Assembly (NCBI RefSeq): GCF_024213665.1 | Contig: NZ_JANAVP010000011.1 | Span: 124,001 to 188,000, forward strand | Reading direction: 5' to 3' | Source of the DNA: Streptomyces sp. A3M-1-3 | GTDB taxonomy: Bacteria; Actinomycetota; Actinomycetes; Streptomycetales; Streptomycetaceae | DNA length: 64,000 nucleotides | Shown here: positions 1 through 8,336 of the stretch, in pieces | How positions within the stretch are numbered: the stretch's first letter is position 1 | How the letters are laid out: each line of letters begins with the position of its first letter | The notes under the pieces: generated by a model | The model's input: only the letters and a program-made list of their open reading frames with translations | Database searches by the model: none | What the model was told of the DNA's origin: nothing | Position numbers and translations under genes: made by a program

Positions 1-1
1 C

Positions 2-331
2 CTGATGCGCCGCATGCGTGAATTCGTCACCGGCGAGCCGATTGCCTCATGGGTTGCCCACGAGACCTTTCCCGGCCGCGGCGTACGGTCCGAGGAGGAC
101 ATCGTCGACGCGGCTCTCACCGGCGGTTACTGCGGATTCCACGCCATCGGCACCTGCGCGATGGGCCCGGCGGACGAGGACGTTGTCGACCCGGAACTGC
201 GGGTGCGCGGAGTCAGCAGTCTCCGCGTCGTCGACTGCTCGGTCCTGCCCGTCATGGTCGCCGGCAATCTCAACGGCCCGATCATGGCCATGGCCTGGCG
301 TGCCGCCGACCTCATCACTCGAGCGGTGTGA
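2..331 (+). CDS. GMC-family oxidoreductase, C-terminal part (cut by window edge)
   Basis: This is the carboxy-terminal ~109 residues of a GMC-family FAD-dependent alcohol oxidoreductase; the FAD-binding N-terminus lies to the left of the window. Visible family hallmarks are the His of FHAIGTCAMG and the Asn of NLNGPIMAMA, the positions of the catalytic His/Asn pair, followed by the usual terminal AADLI helix. The gene points toward an acyltransferase on the same strand and adjoins a terpenoid cluster, so I infer that it oxidises an alcohol on the terpenoid. The family call is firm; the substrate is unknown. Confidence 0.85.
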   Translation: MMRRMREFVTGEPIASWVAHETFPGRGVRSEEDIVDAALTGGYCGFHAIGTCAMGPADEDVVDPELRVRGVSSLRVVDCSVLPVMVAGNLNGPIMAMAWRAADLITRAV

Positions 332-354
332 AGCAGCGACAGCCTGCGGTAACA

Positions 355-377
355 CACTGTTATCAGGCATTACAGTG
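355..377. promoter_or_regulatory. Imperfect inverted repeat between GMC and acyltransferase genes
   Basis: CACTGTTA at 355-362 faces TTACAGTG at 370-377 (7 of 8 positions pair) with 7 bases between. It is AT-richer than its surroundings and lies in the 120-base gap before the acyltransferase start. It could be an operator or a weak terminator for the GMC gene; the sequence does not decide. Confidence 0.35.
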
Positions 378-451
378 AGCAATCGATGGGTGGGTGTCCG
401 GGACCCGGTCCTTCCGACCGGGCCGCCTGCCTGCGGTGCCGGGAGATGCCC

Positions 452-1627
452 ATGCAGGACAGGAACCTCACACTGCCCTCCTTGACCGGACTGCGATGGG
501 CGCTGGCCTTCGTCGCCCTGCTGGCCCACGCGGTCGTGGCGCCGGACCTCTTCACCGGCACGTTGAGGACATTGGCGTACGCCACGCTGCCCCCCGGAAC
601 GGCGGCGATGAGCGGTTTCTTCGTCCTGTCGGGGTTCCTCCTGGCCTGGACGTACCGCCCCGGCCACGGTGCCCGTGCCTTCTGGCGCCGCCGCTTCTGG
701 AAGATCTTCCCGAACCATGCCCTGTGTCTGGGGATCGTCGTGGCGATCTACTTGTTCGTCACCCCGCAACCCCTGCCCGACCTTGTCGGGGAGAACTCCC
801 TGCGCGCAGCTGTCCTGCAACTGTTCCTCGTGCAGAACTGGGTCCCGGACTGGGGAGTGATCGGAAGCTTCAACATCCCCACGTGGTCGCTGTCGTGCGA
901 GGCGTTCTTCTACGTGGTGTTCCCACTGCTGGCCCTCGCTGTCCGGAAGTGCCCGGACAGCAGGCTCTCGCACGCGTGGTGGGCGCTGGCCATCGCCACG
1001 GTCGTCCTGCCCTGGATTCCCGTCGCCGTTCACGGCCTTGCACACGGCGACCCCCTGAGGCTCGACGACAACAGCCTGTGGTTCAGCTACTTCCTGCCCC
1101 CGGTGCGGCTCCCGGAGTTCGCCCTGGGCGTCGTGACCGCCAGGCTCGTCCAGACCGGCCGCTGGCCCCGGCTGTCCCGGACGGTGATCGCCGTTCCGCT
1201 GGCCGTCTCGGCCGCACTGATGCCCGTACTGCCTCTCCAGTGCCTGTTCGGAGGCACCTTCACCGTGCCGGTCACCCTGGTGGTCGCGGCAGTGGCGCTG
1301 GCTGACATCGACGGCCGTACGGGCCGGCTGGCCCGCCCTGTTCCGATGGCGCTGGGGGAGTCGTCCTACGCGCTGTATCTCGTCCAGGCGCCGGTTCTGA
1401 TGATCGGCCTGTATCTGCTCGACCTGGACCGGCCTGTGCCCGTGGGGGAGTCGGTGCTGCTGATCGTTGCCTACATGGTGATCTGCGTACTGCTCGGCCT
1501 GGTGGTCTTCCGGTTCTTCGAGGCACCGCTCGTAAGCCGCTTCTCGGTGCCGCGGCGGCGTCGGACACACGTGGGCGTGCCGTCGACGCTCGTGCCGGAT
1601 CCCATCGCCGCCGAAGAGGCGCGGTGA
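452..1627 (+). CDS. Integral-membrane acyltransferase (acyltransferase-3 / OafA-like)
   Basis: Multi-pass membrane protein of the acyltransferase-3 family, which moves acyl groups onto hydroxyls of sugars, antibiotics or lipids. The N-terminus carries the family signature LPSLTGLRWALAF, then FFVLSGFLLAW and FWRRRFWKIFPNH (the Arg-rich loop), and about ten hydrophobic segments follow. I chose ATG 452 because GGGAG lies six bases upstream; ATG 446 touches that ribosome site. It is a clear paralogue of the minus-strand acyltransferase at 3022-4203 and converges on the P450 gene with only 13 bases between stops. I infer terpenoid O-acylation; the acyl donor is unknown. Confidence 0.85.
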   Translation: MQDRNLTLPSLTGLRWALAFVALLAHAVVAPDLFTGTLRTLAYATLPPGTAAMSGFFVLSGFLLAWTYRPGHGARAFWRRRFWKIFPNHALCLGIVVAIYLFVTPQPLPDLVGENSLRAAVLQLFLVQNWVPDWGVIGSFNIPTWSLSCEAFFYVVFPLLALAVRKCPDSRLSHAWWALAIATVVLPWIPVAVHGLAHGDPLRLDDNSLWFSYFLPPVRLPEFALGVVTARLVQTGRWPRLSRTVIAVPLAVSAALMPVLPLQCLFGGTFTVPVTLVVAAVALADIDGRTGRLARPVPMALGESSYALYLVQAPVLMIGLYLLDLDRPVPVGESVLLIVAYMVICVLLGLVVFRFFEAPLVSRFSVPRRRRTHVGVPSTLVPDPIAAEEAR

Positions 1628-1640
1628 GTTACGGATCCCG

Positions 1641-2990
1641 TCAGCTGCGCGGCCGGAGCAGCAGCCGGACCCGTTCGCACGGGTTCATGGTCCACGTGAA
1701 GCGCGGTGTGACGGCGTTCAGCACGGTCACGTCGTAGCGGTTCATCATGGTCGCCAGGACGAGCGTGGCCTCCTGGGTGAAGAACGACTGCCCGACGCAG
1801 CTGTGTGCACCGTCACCGAACGGGAGGTAGGCCAGCGGGTGACGGGCCCGGATCGCCTGCCGGGTGAAGCGCTCGGGGGCGAACTCAAGCGGCCGCTCCC
1901 AGAACTGGGGCAGGCGGTGGGTCAGGAACGGGGACAGCGCCAGCGTGGTACCGGCCCGGACGGGCGTCCCGTCGATGACGTCGTCGCCGATCGCGGTGCG
2001 TCCCAGCATCCACGCCATTGGGTACAGCCGCATCACCTCGGAGATGACCATCTGGGTGTAGGTGAGCTGCCGGACGTGCTCGCGCCGCGGCGGGCCCCCG
2101 GCCAGCACCCGTTCCGTCTCCCGCCGCACCTCCGCGGCGGCCTCGGGATGGCGGCCGAGCAGGAGCCACACCCAGTTCAGGGTGGCTGCGCTGGTCTCCG
2201 AGCCGGCGAAGAACAGTGCGATGACGTCGTGCGTGATGTGATCGGCCGACAGCGGACGGCCGTCCGCGTGGGTGCCGTTGAGCATCCTGGTCATCAGGTC
2301 GGCACCGTTACGCGGCTGGGTGCGCGCGTGCTCGATCACCGGGCGCAGGATCTCGAACACGGTGTTTCTGCCCCGGTGGAAGGAGCGGTCGCCCGGCATC
2401 GGCACCGCCAGGGGCACGAACGGTACGGCCATCCGCCGCATCGCCCCTCTGAGCGCCGTGGAGACCGCCGCGCCGAGCCGGTCGCACTGCGACTGCGGGA
2501 TGCGTGAGCCGAAGAACACCGGGTTGATGACCCTGTGGACGATGCGCTGCATCTCCACCAACGAGTCCACCGGACCCTCGTGCAGCGCGCGCCGGCCCAG
2601 GTCCTCCACCGCGTCCGTCATCGCGGTGAGCATCTGGTCGCCCATCTCCTGCAGGCAGCGCGCCGACAGTCCCGACTGGATGATGTCGCGGCTGACCCGC
2701 CACGGGTCGCCCTCGCCCGTGATGCCGTTGCCGGTCAGCCGACGCAGCGCCTTCCACAGCGCCGTTCCCCGCGTGTAGTTGCCGCTGTTGCGGCGCAGGA
2801 TGTGGTCGAGATGGTCGGGATGCGACACCACCAGGGGCCGGAACGGGCCCAGGCGCAGTTGCCCGATGCCTCCCTGCGACTCCGCCTGGACCTGGTTCAG
2901 AGCGCCGAGCAGTCCACCCGTGCACAGCCCGCGCACCGTCCTCCCCACGGGAATGGTGTGACAATCGGCGGGCGCGGAGAACGACGACAT
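1641..2990 (-). CDS. Cytochrome P450, terpenoid tailoring
   Basis: Full-length 449-residue class I-type bacterial P450. The sequence shows the I-helix oxygen-binding motif AGSETSAATLNW, the K-helix EVMRLYP and the heme loop FGDGAHSCVGQ with the ligand Cys near residue 398. The last Gly of the usual FGxGxRxCxG appears in CVG and the Arg is replaced by Ser, which is tolerated in the family. A ribosome site AAGGAAGGA precedes ATG 2990 by about six bases. It is the last gene of an eight-gene minus-strand run with prenyl synthase and terpene cyclases, so it probably hydroxylates the cyclised terpene. It needs host ferredoxin and reductase, which are not seen here. Confidence 0.92.
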   Translation of the reverse strand: MSSFSAPADCHTIPVGRTVRGLCTGGLLGALNQVQAESQGGIGQLRLGPFRPLVVSHPDHLDHILRRNSGNYTRGTALWKALRRLTGNGITGEGDPWRVSRDIIQSGLSARCLQEMGDQMLTAMTDAVEDLGRRALHEGPVDSLVEMQRIVHRVINPVFFGSRIPQSQCDRLGAAVSTALRGAMRRMAVPFVPLAVPMPGDRSFHRGRNTVFEILRPVIEHARTQPRNGADLMTRMLNGTHADGRPLSADHITHDVIALFFAGSETSAATLNWVWLLLGRHPEAAAEVRRETERVLAGGPPRREHVRQLTYTQMVISEVMRLYPMAWMLGRTAIGDDVIDGTPVRAGTTLALSPFLTHRLPQFWERPLEFAPERFTRQAIRARHPLAYLPFGDGAHSCVGQSFFTQEATLVLATMMNRYDVTVLNAVTPRFTWTMNPCERVRLLLRPRS

Positions 2991-3021
2991 CGGGCGTCCT
3001 TCCTTGGTCGACTGCGGTGGG

Positions 3022-4203
3022 TCATGCGTCTGTCGGACTCTGTGCGCTCAACGGCTTCTGGCTGCGGGCAGGTTCGGCAGCTGCCGGGGACGTCGCGCGC
3101 GCCGGCGCGGAACGGCTGTAGCGGAGCAGCAGTGGCTTCTCGAAATACCAGTAGACCGGCAGCGTCAGCAGCGGCATCACGGCCATGCAGGTCATCGTGA
3201 GGGCGAACGCCCACGTCCCGCCGACCGGCCCGATCCAGTGCGCTGCGATCAACAGGAGGGGGAGGTGGATGATGTACAGCGCGTAGGAGGCCTCGCCCAG
3301 GAGAACGGCCTTCGGCCCGGCCAGCATCCCGGCGGTGCCCTTGATGTCGCTGCGGGCGACGGCGGCGATCAGGGCAGCAGAGTGCATGGCGAACACCGGC
3401 CCCAGCGCGTAATGGGGAGGGAGGAATGGCAACAGCGCGCACATCAGGAGCGGCAGCCCCAAAGTCACGCTTCTCGGAATCGCACGCGGCCATTGGCCGG
3501 TCTGGAGCAGGCGAGCCGTGGCCATGCCGAGGACGAACTCCAGCGACCGGGTGAGCGGGAACACGAAACAGGCCCACAGAGTGACGTAGTTGACACCCAG
3601 CGATTCCGTCAGCGGCGGTCCCGGGATCAGCGACACCGGCAGCGGAAGAACGACAATGATCCCTGCGACGATCAGCCAGGTGCGCTTCAGGCCGCGGCCG
3701 GACAGCCGGTGGAGCGCGGCGAACAGCACAGGGAACAGGACGTAGAAGAAGACCTCGCAGGTGACCGTCCAGATCGCCGGGTTGGGGCCGCCGTCGTGCC
3801 GGGCCGGCCACCATCCCGACACCAGCAGCAGGCACCAGATATCGGTCGGTGTGATCTCCTGGCCGCCCGCGCTGAACGGCGGCCGGACTCCCGTCAGCAG
3901 GATGAACACCATGCCGATCGTCCAGGCCAGGACATGGTTCGGCATGATCTTCCAGGCGCGCCGCCGCCAGAAGGAGGTGGCACTGTGCCCGATACGGGCC
4001 GACCAGGTGAGCACGAAGCCGGACAGCACGAAGAAACACGTCACGCCGATCCGGCCCACCAGCAGCACGACCTGGATGGCCGTGGAATTGAGGGCCGGTC
4101 CCGCGTAGAAGACGTACAGTGCGTGGCAAAGCAGCGTGGTGAGGCCCAGCACGCAGCGCAGTCCGGTCAGGGACGGGAGGCGGGCCGGGCGTTCGTTGCT
4201 CAT
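3022..4203 (-). CDS. Integral-membrane acyltransferase (acyltransferase-3 / OafA-like)
   Basis: A 393-residue acyltransferase-3 family protein with about ten membrane segments. It shares with the 452-1627 protein the blocks LPSLTGLR, CFFVLSGFVL and FWRRRAWKIMPNH, so the two are paralogues. The open frame extends far upstream, but ATG 4203 is the start: it has GGGAG four bases ahead and follows the terpene synthase stop by 17 bases. Its place between the class I terpene synthase and a P450 ties it to the cluster. Two acyltransferases suggest two acylated positions or two acyl types; this is inference. Confidence 0.87.
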   Translation of the reverse strand: MSNERPARLPSLTGLRCVLGLTTLLCHALYVFYAGPALNSTAIQVVLLVGRIGVTCFFVLSGFVLTWSARIGHSATSFWRRRAWKIMPNHVLAWTIGMVFILLTGVRPPFSAGGQEITPTDIWCLLLVSGWWPARHDGGPNPAIWTVTCEVFFYVLFPVLFAALHRLSGRGLKRTWLIVAGIIVVLPLPVSLIPGPPLTESLGVNYVTLWACFVFPLTRSLEFVLGMATARLLQTGQWPRAIPRSVTLGLPLLMCALLPFLPPHYALGPVFAMHSAALIAAVARSDIKGTAGMLAGPKAVLLGEASYALYIIHLPLLLIAAHWIGPVGGTWAFALTMTCMAVMPLLTLPVYWYFEKPLLLRYSRSAPARATSPAAAEPARSQKPLSAQSPTDA

Positions 4204-4220
4204 CGTGCTCCCGGTCTGCG

Positions 4221-5198
4221 TCAGCGGTAACGGTCGGCGGCGATGGTGGTGTGCCAGTGCGCGATGTGTCCCATGAGCCCGCAGACCAGCTCCCCGTAGT
4301 CCGCCATCTCTCGGTCCCCGTCGGCGTGCGACCGGGCTGTCAGCCGTTGTGCGTCCGCCGTCTGCGCGTCGCACATCTCGGCCACGATCGCCAGACTCAC
4401 CCCCGCGGTGCAGTTCCGGTCCCGCATGACGATCGACGGCAGCGTGAGTTCCGCGTCCCCGGCCCTGCTCTCCCGCTCGTAGGACCTGAGGTCGTTCAGC
4501 CACGCCAGCAGGTTGCAGGCCGCCTCGTTCAGCTCTGCCGCCTGCGGATCCCGGTACTGCCGGGCGGAGAACCGGAAATCCTCCAGCGGACCGAGCAAGG
4601 CGATCAGCGCCCAGCCGCCCACCAGGTGGCGCCGCGCGACGACATACTCCGCCAGGGCGGGGCGGAGCCCGTTCGCCAACGTGTTGACGTGCCAGTTCTG
4701 CGTCATGACGAACGAGTTGAGCGCCTGCCTCACCCGATGGCCGTGCTCGGGTGGCAGCAGGTCGTCGGAGCGGTGCAGGATGTCGACCAGCGCGGCGGCG
4801 AATCCGGTGCCGGACTCGGCGCCGGAGGTGCCGTGGAGCAGTTCGGAGAGCTGCAGCATGAGTGCGGTGAAGTCCCGGTCCCGCACCTCGCGGCCGTCCA
4901 CCAGGACGTCCCCGAAGGCCGTGATCCAGGTGAAGACGTCGCTCGCCAGCTCCTGGATCTCCGGCTTCGCCCGGGGGAACAGCATGACGAACGCGGCTCC
5001 CACGTGGATGCCTTCGATCTGCTCGCGGATCCTCGCATCCGGTGCAAGCTCGTGGCGGTGCAGCCAGTCGAGGGCCTGCCGTTGTGCCGCGACGGCTCGG
5101 TCGGAGGGGGTCCACTGCTGTGGCGCGGTGTCCGCCAGGACGGAAGGCAGCGGGCTCGGCTCGCCGGACGAGCGGATGCCTCGGCTCGGATTCTTCAT
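4221..5198 (-). CDS. Class I terpene synthase with degenerate Asp motif
   Basis: A 325-residue protein of the bacterial class I terpene synthase fold, which ionises an allylic diphosphate. The NSE metal triad is intact (N235, S239, E243 in NDLRSYERE) and the C-terminal W...RY dyad is present (RY at 323-324). The Asp-rich motif is unusual: GDVLVD at residues 96-101, with Gly where the first Asp of DDxx(x)D/E stands. AAGG lies five bases before ATG 5198. It follows the class II cyclase by 43 bases, so the natural model is a two-step system: class II protonation then class I ionisation. It could alternatively use a linear prenyl diphosphate directly. Product unknown. Confidence 0.82.
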   Translation of the reverse strand: MKNPSRGIRSSGEPSPLPSVLADTAPQQWTPSDRAVAAQRQALDWLHRHELAPDARIREQIEGIHVGAAFVMLFPRAKPEIQELASDVFTWITAFGDVLVDGREVRDRDFTALMLQLSELLHGTSGAESGTGFAAALVDILHRSDDLLPPEHGHRVRQALNSFVMTQNWHVNTLANGLRPALAEYVVARRHLVGGWALIALLGPLEDFRFSARQYRDPQAAELNEAACNLLAWLNDLRSYERESRAGDAELTLPSIVMRDRNCTAGVSLAIVAEMCDAQTADAQRLTARSHADGDREMADYGELVCGLMGHIAHWHTTIAADRYR

Positions 5199-5241
5199 GG
5201 TCGCCTTCTCACCTGGTAGGGGGCAGTGCGGAGGTGCGGTC

Positions 5242-7119
5242 TCACCGGTGCGCGGCTGCCACTTCCGGGTCGGCCAAGGTCCGGCGGTAGGCGTCCAGGG
5301 CGAGGAGGGGGAAGACGCGCGGGTAGGAGCCGTAGCGGATCGGCGCGTCCCAGGGGAACCCCGTGCCGGTGTACGGCGTTTCCCGCCACAGGCCTGACGG
5401 TTCCTGGTGGTTCAGCAGCCAGTCGACTCCGGCGGCGAGACGCCGGCCGCGCTCACCGGTGGCGATCAGCGCATGCAGCACCCACGCCGTCTGGGACGCG
5501 GTGGTCTCCCCGCGGCCGCTCCACTCGCCGTAGCGGTAGGAGCGCTGGTCCTCGCCCCAGCCGCCGTCGTCGTTCTGCCGTGAGTAGAGCCAGTTCACGG
5601 CGTTGCGAACGGCGGCATGGCCACGGTCCGTGCCCGCCGTGGCCAGCGCGCACAGGGCCGCCGTCGTGCCGTACAGGTAGTTGCATCCCCACTGGCCGAA
5701 CCAGGAGCCGTCCGGTTCCTGGCGGCGCAGGAGCCAGCGCACTCCGCGGCGAACCGCTGGCGCGTGTTCCGGGCCCGCCTGCGCCAAGGCCTCCACGACA
5801 TGGGCCGTGACGTCCGCGGTGGGTGGATCGGTCACCGCCCGCCCGTCGTGCAGGGGCAGCCGCAGGACCCGGCGTACCCGGGCGTCGGCGTCGAACGCGG
5901 CCCAGCCGCCGTCGCGCCACTCCATACCCGCCAGCCACCGACGCCCGCGCTCCACGGCGGCGCGCAGAAGGGGATCGTTCCCCGCCGGGCCGTCCTGGAA
6001 CGCGCACAGCACGATGGCCGTGTCGTCGGTGTCGGGGCTGATCCGGTTGGCACTCTGGAAGGACCAGCCGCCGGGCGGCAGGCCGGGGCGGTGCGCACCC
6101 CAGTCCCCGCGATCGCGGGTCTGCAGTCCGAGGAGCCAGCCGCGGGCCTTCCGCAGGGCGGGATGGTCGTGTTCGACGCCCGCCGCGCGCAGGGCCATCA
6201 GGCTCAGCGCGGTGTCCCACACCGGTCCGCGCGAGAACTGCACCCTGCTGAGCCCCTCTCCACGGGGCCGGACGAACCCGGTGACTCCCTCGGCGGCGCG
6301 CCGCACCGCCTCCTCGCCGGGCCCGCCCAGCAGGTGGAGGGCGATCATGGCGTAGACGGTCGCCGAGTGAGTGCCGTTCCAGCCGCCGTCGCTCTGCTGC
6401 CGCTCCCGCAGCCATGCGCCGGCGCGCGCGAGGGCGCGGGCGCGCAGCGGGGAGGGCGGGGCGCTTGCGCGAAGACGCGCCGCCGTGGCCCGCGGGCCGT
6501 GCTGCACCGGGGGATGCGGGCCGCAGATCTCGCTGAAGTCGATGTCCGTTGGCCGGACCGGGCGCAACGTCGTGATGACCGAGAGCGGCACGACGAGATA
6601 GCGGGCCCAGTCGGCGAAGTCGTCCAGACAGAGGGGCCCCCGCGAGGGCAGCAGCACGATTTCAGGGGGTAGCGCCTTCACCTCGCTCCACGGCCCGAGC
6701 CCGAACAGAGCCAGCCACAGCCGGGTGGAGGTGCGGCAGGCGGCCGGGCCTCCGAGCTGATGGATGCGCTCGGCCGCCGCCCGCATGCGCGGCAGCCCGG
6801 GCGGTTCGCCCTCCATCCGCAGCGCCAGGTAGGCCATCACCGTCGTCGACACGTCGTCCGGTCCGCCCGCGAAATTGGGCCAGCCGCCCGTGGCGGTCTG
6901 CTCCCCGCGAATCCAGGCCAGGACGGCCTCGCCCTGCGCGGCCTGCCCGAGGCCGAGGAACCGGTGTGCCAGCAGGTGGTGGGCGTCCACACTGACCTTG
7001 TTGTCGAGATCGCCCTCCCAACACCCTTCCGGTGACTGTTCGGACAGCAGGGCCGCCACCGCCACGTCCAAGGACGCGGAGATCCGCGCTGCGCGTTCCG
7101 TGTCGGACACGGCATCCAT
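5242..7119 (-). CDS. Class II terpene cyclase, squalene-hopene cyclase type
   Basis: A 625-residue class II (protonating) terpene cyclase. The catalytic DxDD is DTDD at 363-366 inside SPDTDDTAIV, the same setting and nearly the same position as in squalene-hopene cyclases. Several QW-type repeats stabilise the two alpha-barrels: DGGWN (~244), GGWSFQ (~350), DGGWAAFD, DGSWFGQW and DDGGWGED. The length matches squalene/hopene cyclases rather than the ~500-residue bacterial diterpene CPP synthases. No squalene synthase or hpn genes are nearby; instead a polyprenyl diphosphate synthase lies 31 bases upstream and a class I synthase follows. I infer cyclisation of a prenyl diphosphate, but squalene-like substrates cannot be excluded. 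Confidence 0.87.
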   Translation of the reverse strand: MDAVSDTERAARISASLDVAVAALLSEQSPEGCWEGDLDNKVSVDAHHLLAHRFLGLGQAAQGEAVLAWIRGEQTATGGWPNFAGGPDDVSTTVMAYLALRMEGEPPGLPRMRAAAERIHQLGGPAACRTSTRLWLALFGLGPWSEVKALPPEIVLLPSRGPLCLDDFADWARYLVVPLSVITTLRPVRPTDIDFSEICGPHPPVQHGPRATAARLRASAPPSPLRARALARAGAWLRERQQSDGGWNGTHSATVYAMIALHLLGGPGEEAVRRAAEGVTGFVRPRGEGLSRVQFSRGPVWDTALSLMALRAAGVEHDHPALRKARGWLLGLQTRDRGDWGAHRPGLPPGGWSFQSANRISPDTDDTAIVLCAFQDGPAGNDPLLRAAVERGRRWLAGMEWRDGGWAAFDADARVRRVLRLPLHDGRAVTDPPTADVTAHVVEALAQAGPEHAPAVRRGVRWLLRRQEPDGSWFGQWGCNYLYGTTAALCALATAGTDRGHAAVRNAVNWLYSRQNDDGGWGEDQRSYRYGEWSGRGETTASQTAWVLHALIATGERGRRLAAGVDWLLNHQEPSGLWRETPYTGTGFPWDAPIRYGSYPRVFPLLALDAYRRTLADPEVAAAHR

Positions 7120-7150
7120 CTCTCTCGTAGTGGTGCGTCCACACCGCCGG

Positions 7151-8206
7151 TCAGGTGCGTCGGCCCATGGTCCTGATCAGGCCGCCGAGGGCGACGAGGC
7201 GCGCAGCGGTGTCCGGGTCGTATCCGGTGTCCTGCAGCAGCGACTGTGCCTGACGGATGTGGCGTTCGGCCTCCGCGAGGGCCCAAGCCCGGCCGCCGGC
7301 CGCCTCCACCAGGTCGGCGACACGGAGCAGTTGCTCGAGGCACAGCGTGCGGTCGCTCGCGTACAGCGCGGCCAGTTCGGCGCTGGGCCGGCCCTCACCG
7401 GCCAGGGCGAACGCGACGGGCAGCGACTTCTTGCCGGCGGCCAGGTCGGAGGTCGGCTTGCCGGTCACGGCGGGATTGCCCCAGATGCCCTGCAGGTCGT
7501 CCATCAGCTGGAAGGCCTCGCCCAGGTGCCGGCCGAAGCCGCGCAACCCTTCGACCTGGTCGTCCGTGGCGCCTCCGGCGATGGCCCCCAGAGCGCAGGA
7601 GGCCGCGATCAGGGCCGCGGTCTTGGCGGCGGCCATCTCCTGGGCGTCGGCGAGGGCGGTGCCGTCCTGGCCCGCCATCAGCACGTCGGCGTGCTCGCCC
7701 TCGATCAGCCGCTGTACGGCGGCGGTGAGGACCGTCACGCCCCGGCCGGCCAGCGCCGGCGATTCGGCCAGCACCTGGATGGCCAGGAAGAACAGCGCGT
7801 CGCCGGCCAGGATGGCGGTGGGGACCCCGAACATGCGCCACACCGCGGGCCGCCCACGGCGCGTACGGTCGCCGTCGATGATGTCGTCGTGGATCAGGGA
7901 GGCGTTGTGCGCCAACTCCACCGCGATCGCGGCGGGCAACGCCTGTGCCGGATCGCCGCGCACCGCCTGGCACGCCAGCAGCACCAGTGCCGGGCGGAAG
8001 GCCTTGCCGCCGTCGTCGTTCGCCGGGGCGCCGTGACGGTCGTGCGTACCCAGGTGATAGCCCACGACGCGTCCCATGTCCGGCTGTAGCCCTGCCACCG
8101 CCTCGCGCAGGGCAGGTGTGATGAGAGCGCGTGTACGGGCGAGTATCGCCCTGCCGTCCGCCGGATCCTCGTTGCCGAGGCTTTGGGATGTCACCTGAGT
8201 CTTCAC
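7151..8206 (-). CDS. Polyprenyl diphosphate synthase (E-isoprenyl chain elongation)
   Basis: Trans-isoprenyl diphosphate synthase of 351 residues, which condenses IPP onto allylic diphosphates. The first Asp motif is DDIID at 107-111 followed by GDRTRRGRP, and the second is DDLQGIW at 236-242. The residue five before the first Asp is Ala102 in HNASLIHDD, where Streptomyces GGPP synthases usually read HNFSLLHDD; loss of that Phe is known to lengthen products in this family. GTG 8206 is preferred as the start because GGAGGAGGA sits five bases upstream, whereas the longer frame start at 8239 has none. It supplies the substrate of the adjacent cyclases. C20 is the default guess, and C25 or longer is possible. 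Confidence 0.9.
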   Translation of the reverse strand: MKTQVTSQSLGNEDPADGRAILARTRALITPALREAVAGLQPDMGRVVGYHLGTHDRHGAPANDDGGKAFRPALVLLACQAVRGDPAQALPAAIAVELAHNASLIHDDIIDGDRTRRGRPAVWRMFGVPTAILAGDALFFLAIQVLAESPALAGRGVTVLTAAVQRLIEGEHADVLMAGQDGTALADAQEMAAAKTAALIAASCALGAIAGGATDDQVEGLRGFGRHLGEAFQLMDDLQGIWGNPAVTGKPTSDLAAGKKSLPVAFALAGEGRPSAELAALYASDRTLCLEQLLRVADLVEAAGGRAWALAEAERHIRQAQSLLQDTGYDPDTAARLVALGGLIRTMGRRT

Positions 8207-8253
8207 CACGTCCTCCTCCGGCCTGGCGTGCGGCCACATCCTCCGCTACGCAG

Positions 8254-8263
8254 CGCAATCAGT
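8254..8263. promoter_or_regulatory. Shared 10-bp box upstream of prenyl synthase
   Basis: CGCAATCAGT lies in the 130-base gap (8207-8336) between the P450 and prenyl synthase genes, the only roomy gap within the cluster. A near-identical box, CGCAATGAGT, lies at 12065-12074 ahead of the first P450. The two sit 48 and 82 bases from their start codons. They may be sites for one regulator or parts of related promoters. The match is short, so support is limited. Confidence 0.3.
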
Positions 8264-8336
8264 CATTACTCTACGTACTGAAGGTGGTTATGGACGCTGC
8301 CACGCCGTTCGCTCTGGCGAGTCTGCGGGGGCGGCG

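Noticed and set aside
47..1570. Long minus-strand frame antisense to the acyltransferase
   Set aside because: Arg/Gln/His/Glu-rich translation without domains, while the plus strand encodes a clear membrane acyltransferase.
5242..8206. Assignment of the region as a hopanoid cluster
   Set aside because: No squalene synthase, squalene desaturase or hpn genes are present, and a class I synthase, P450s and a prenyl synthase point to a different terpenoid.
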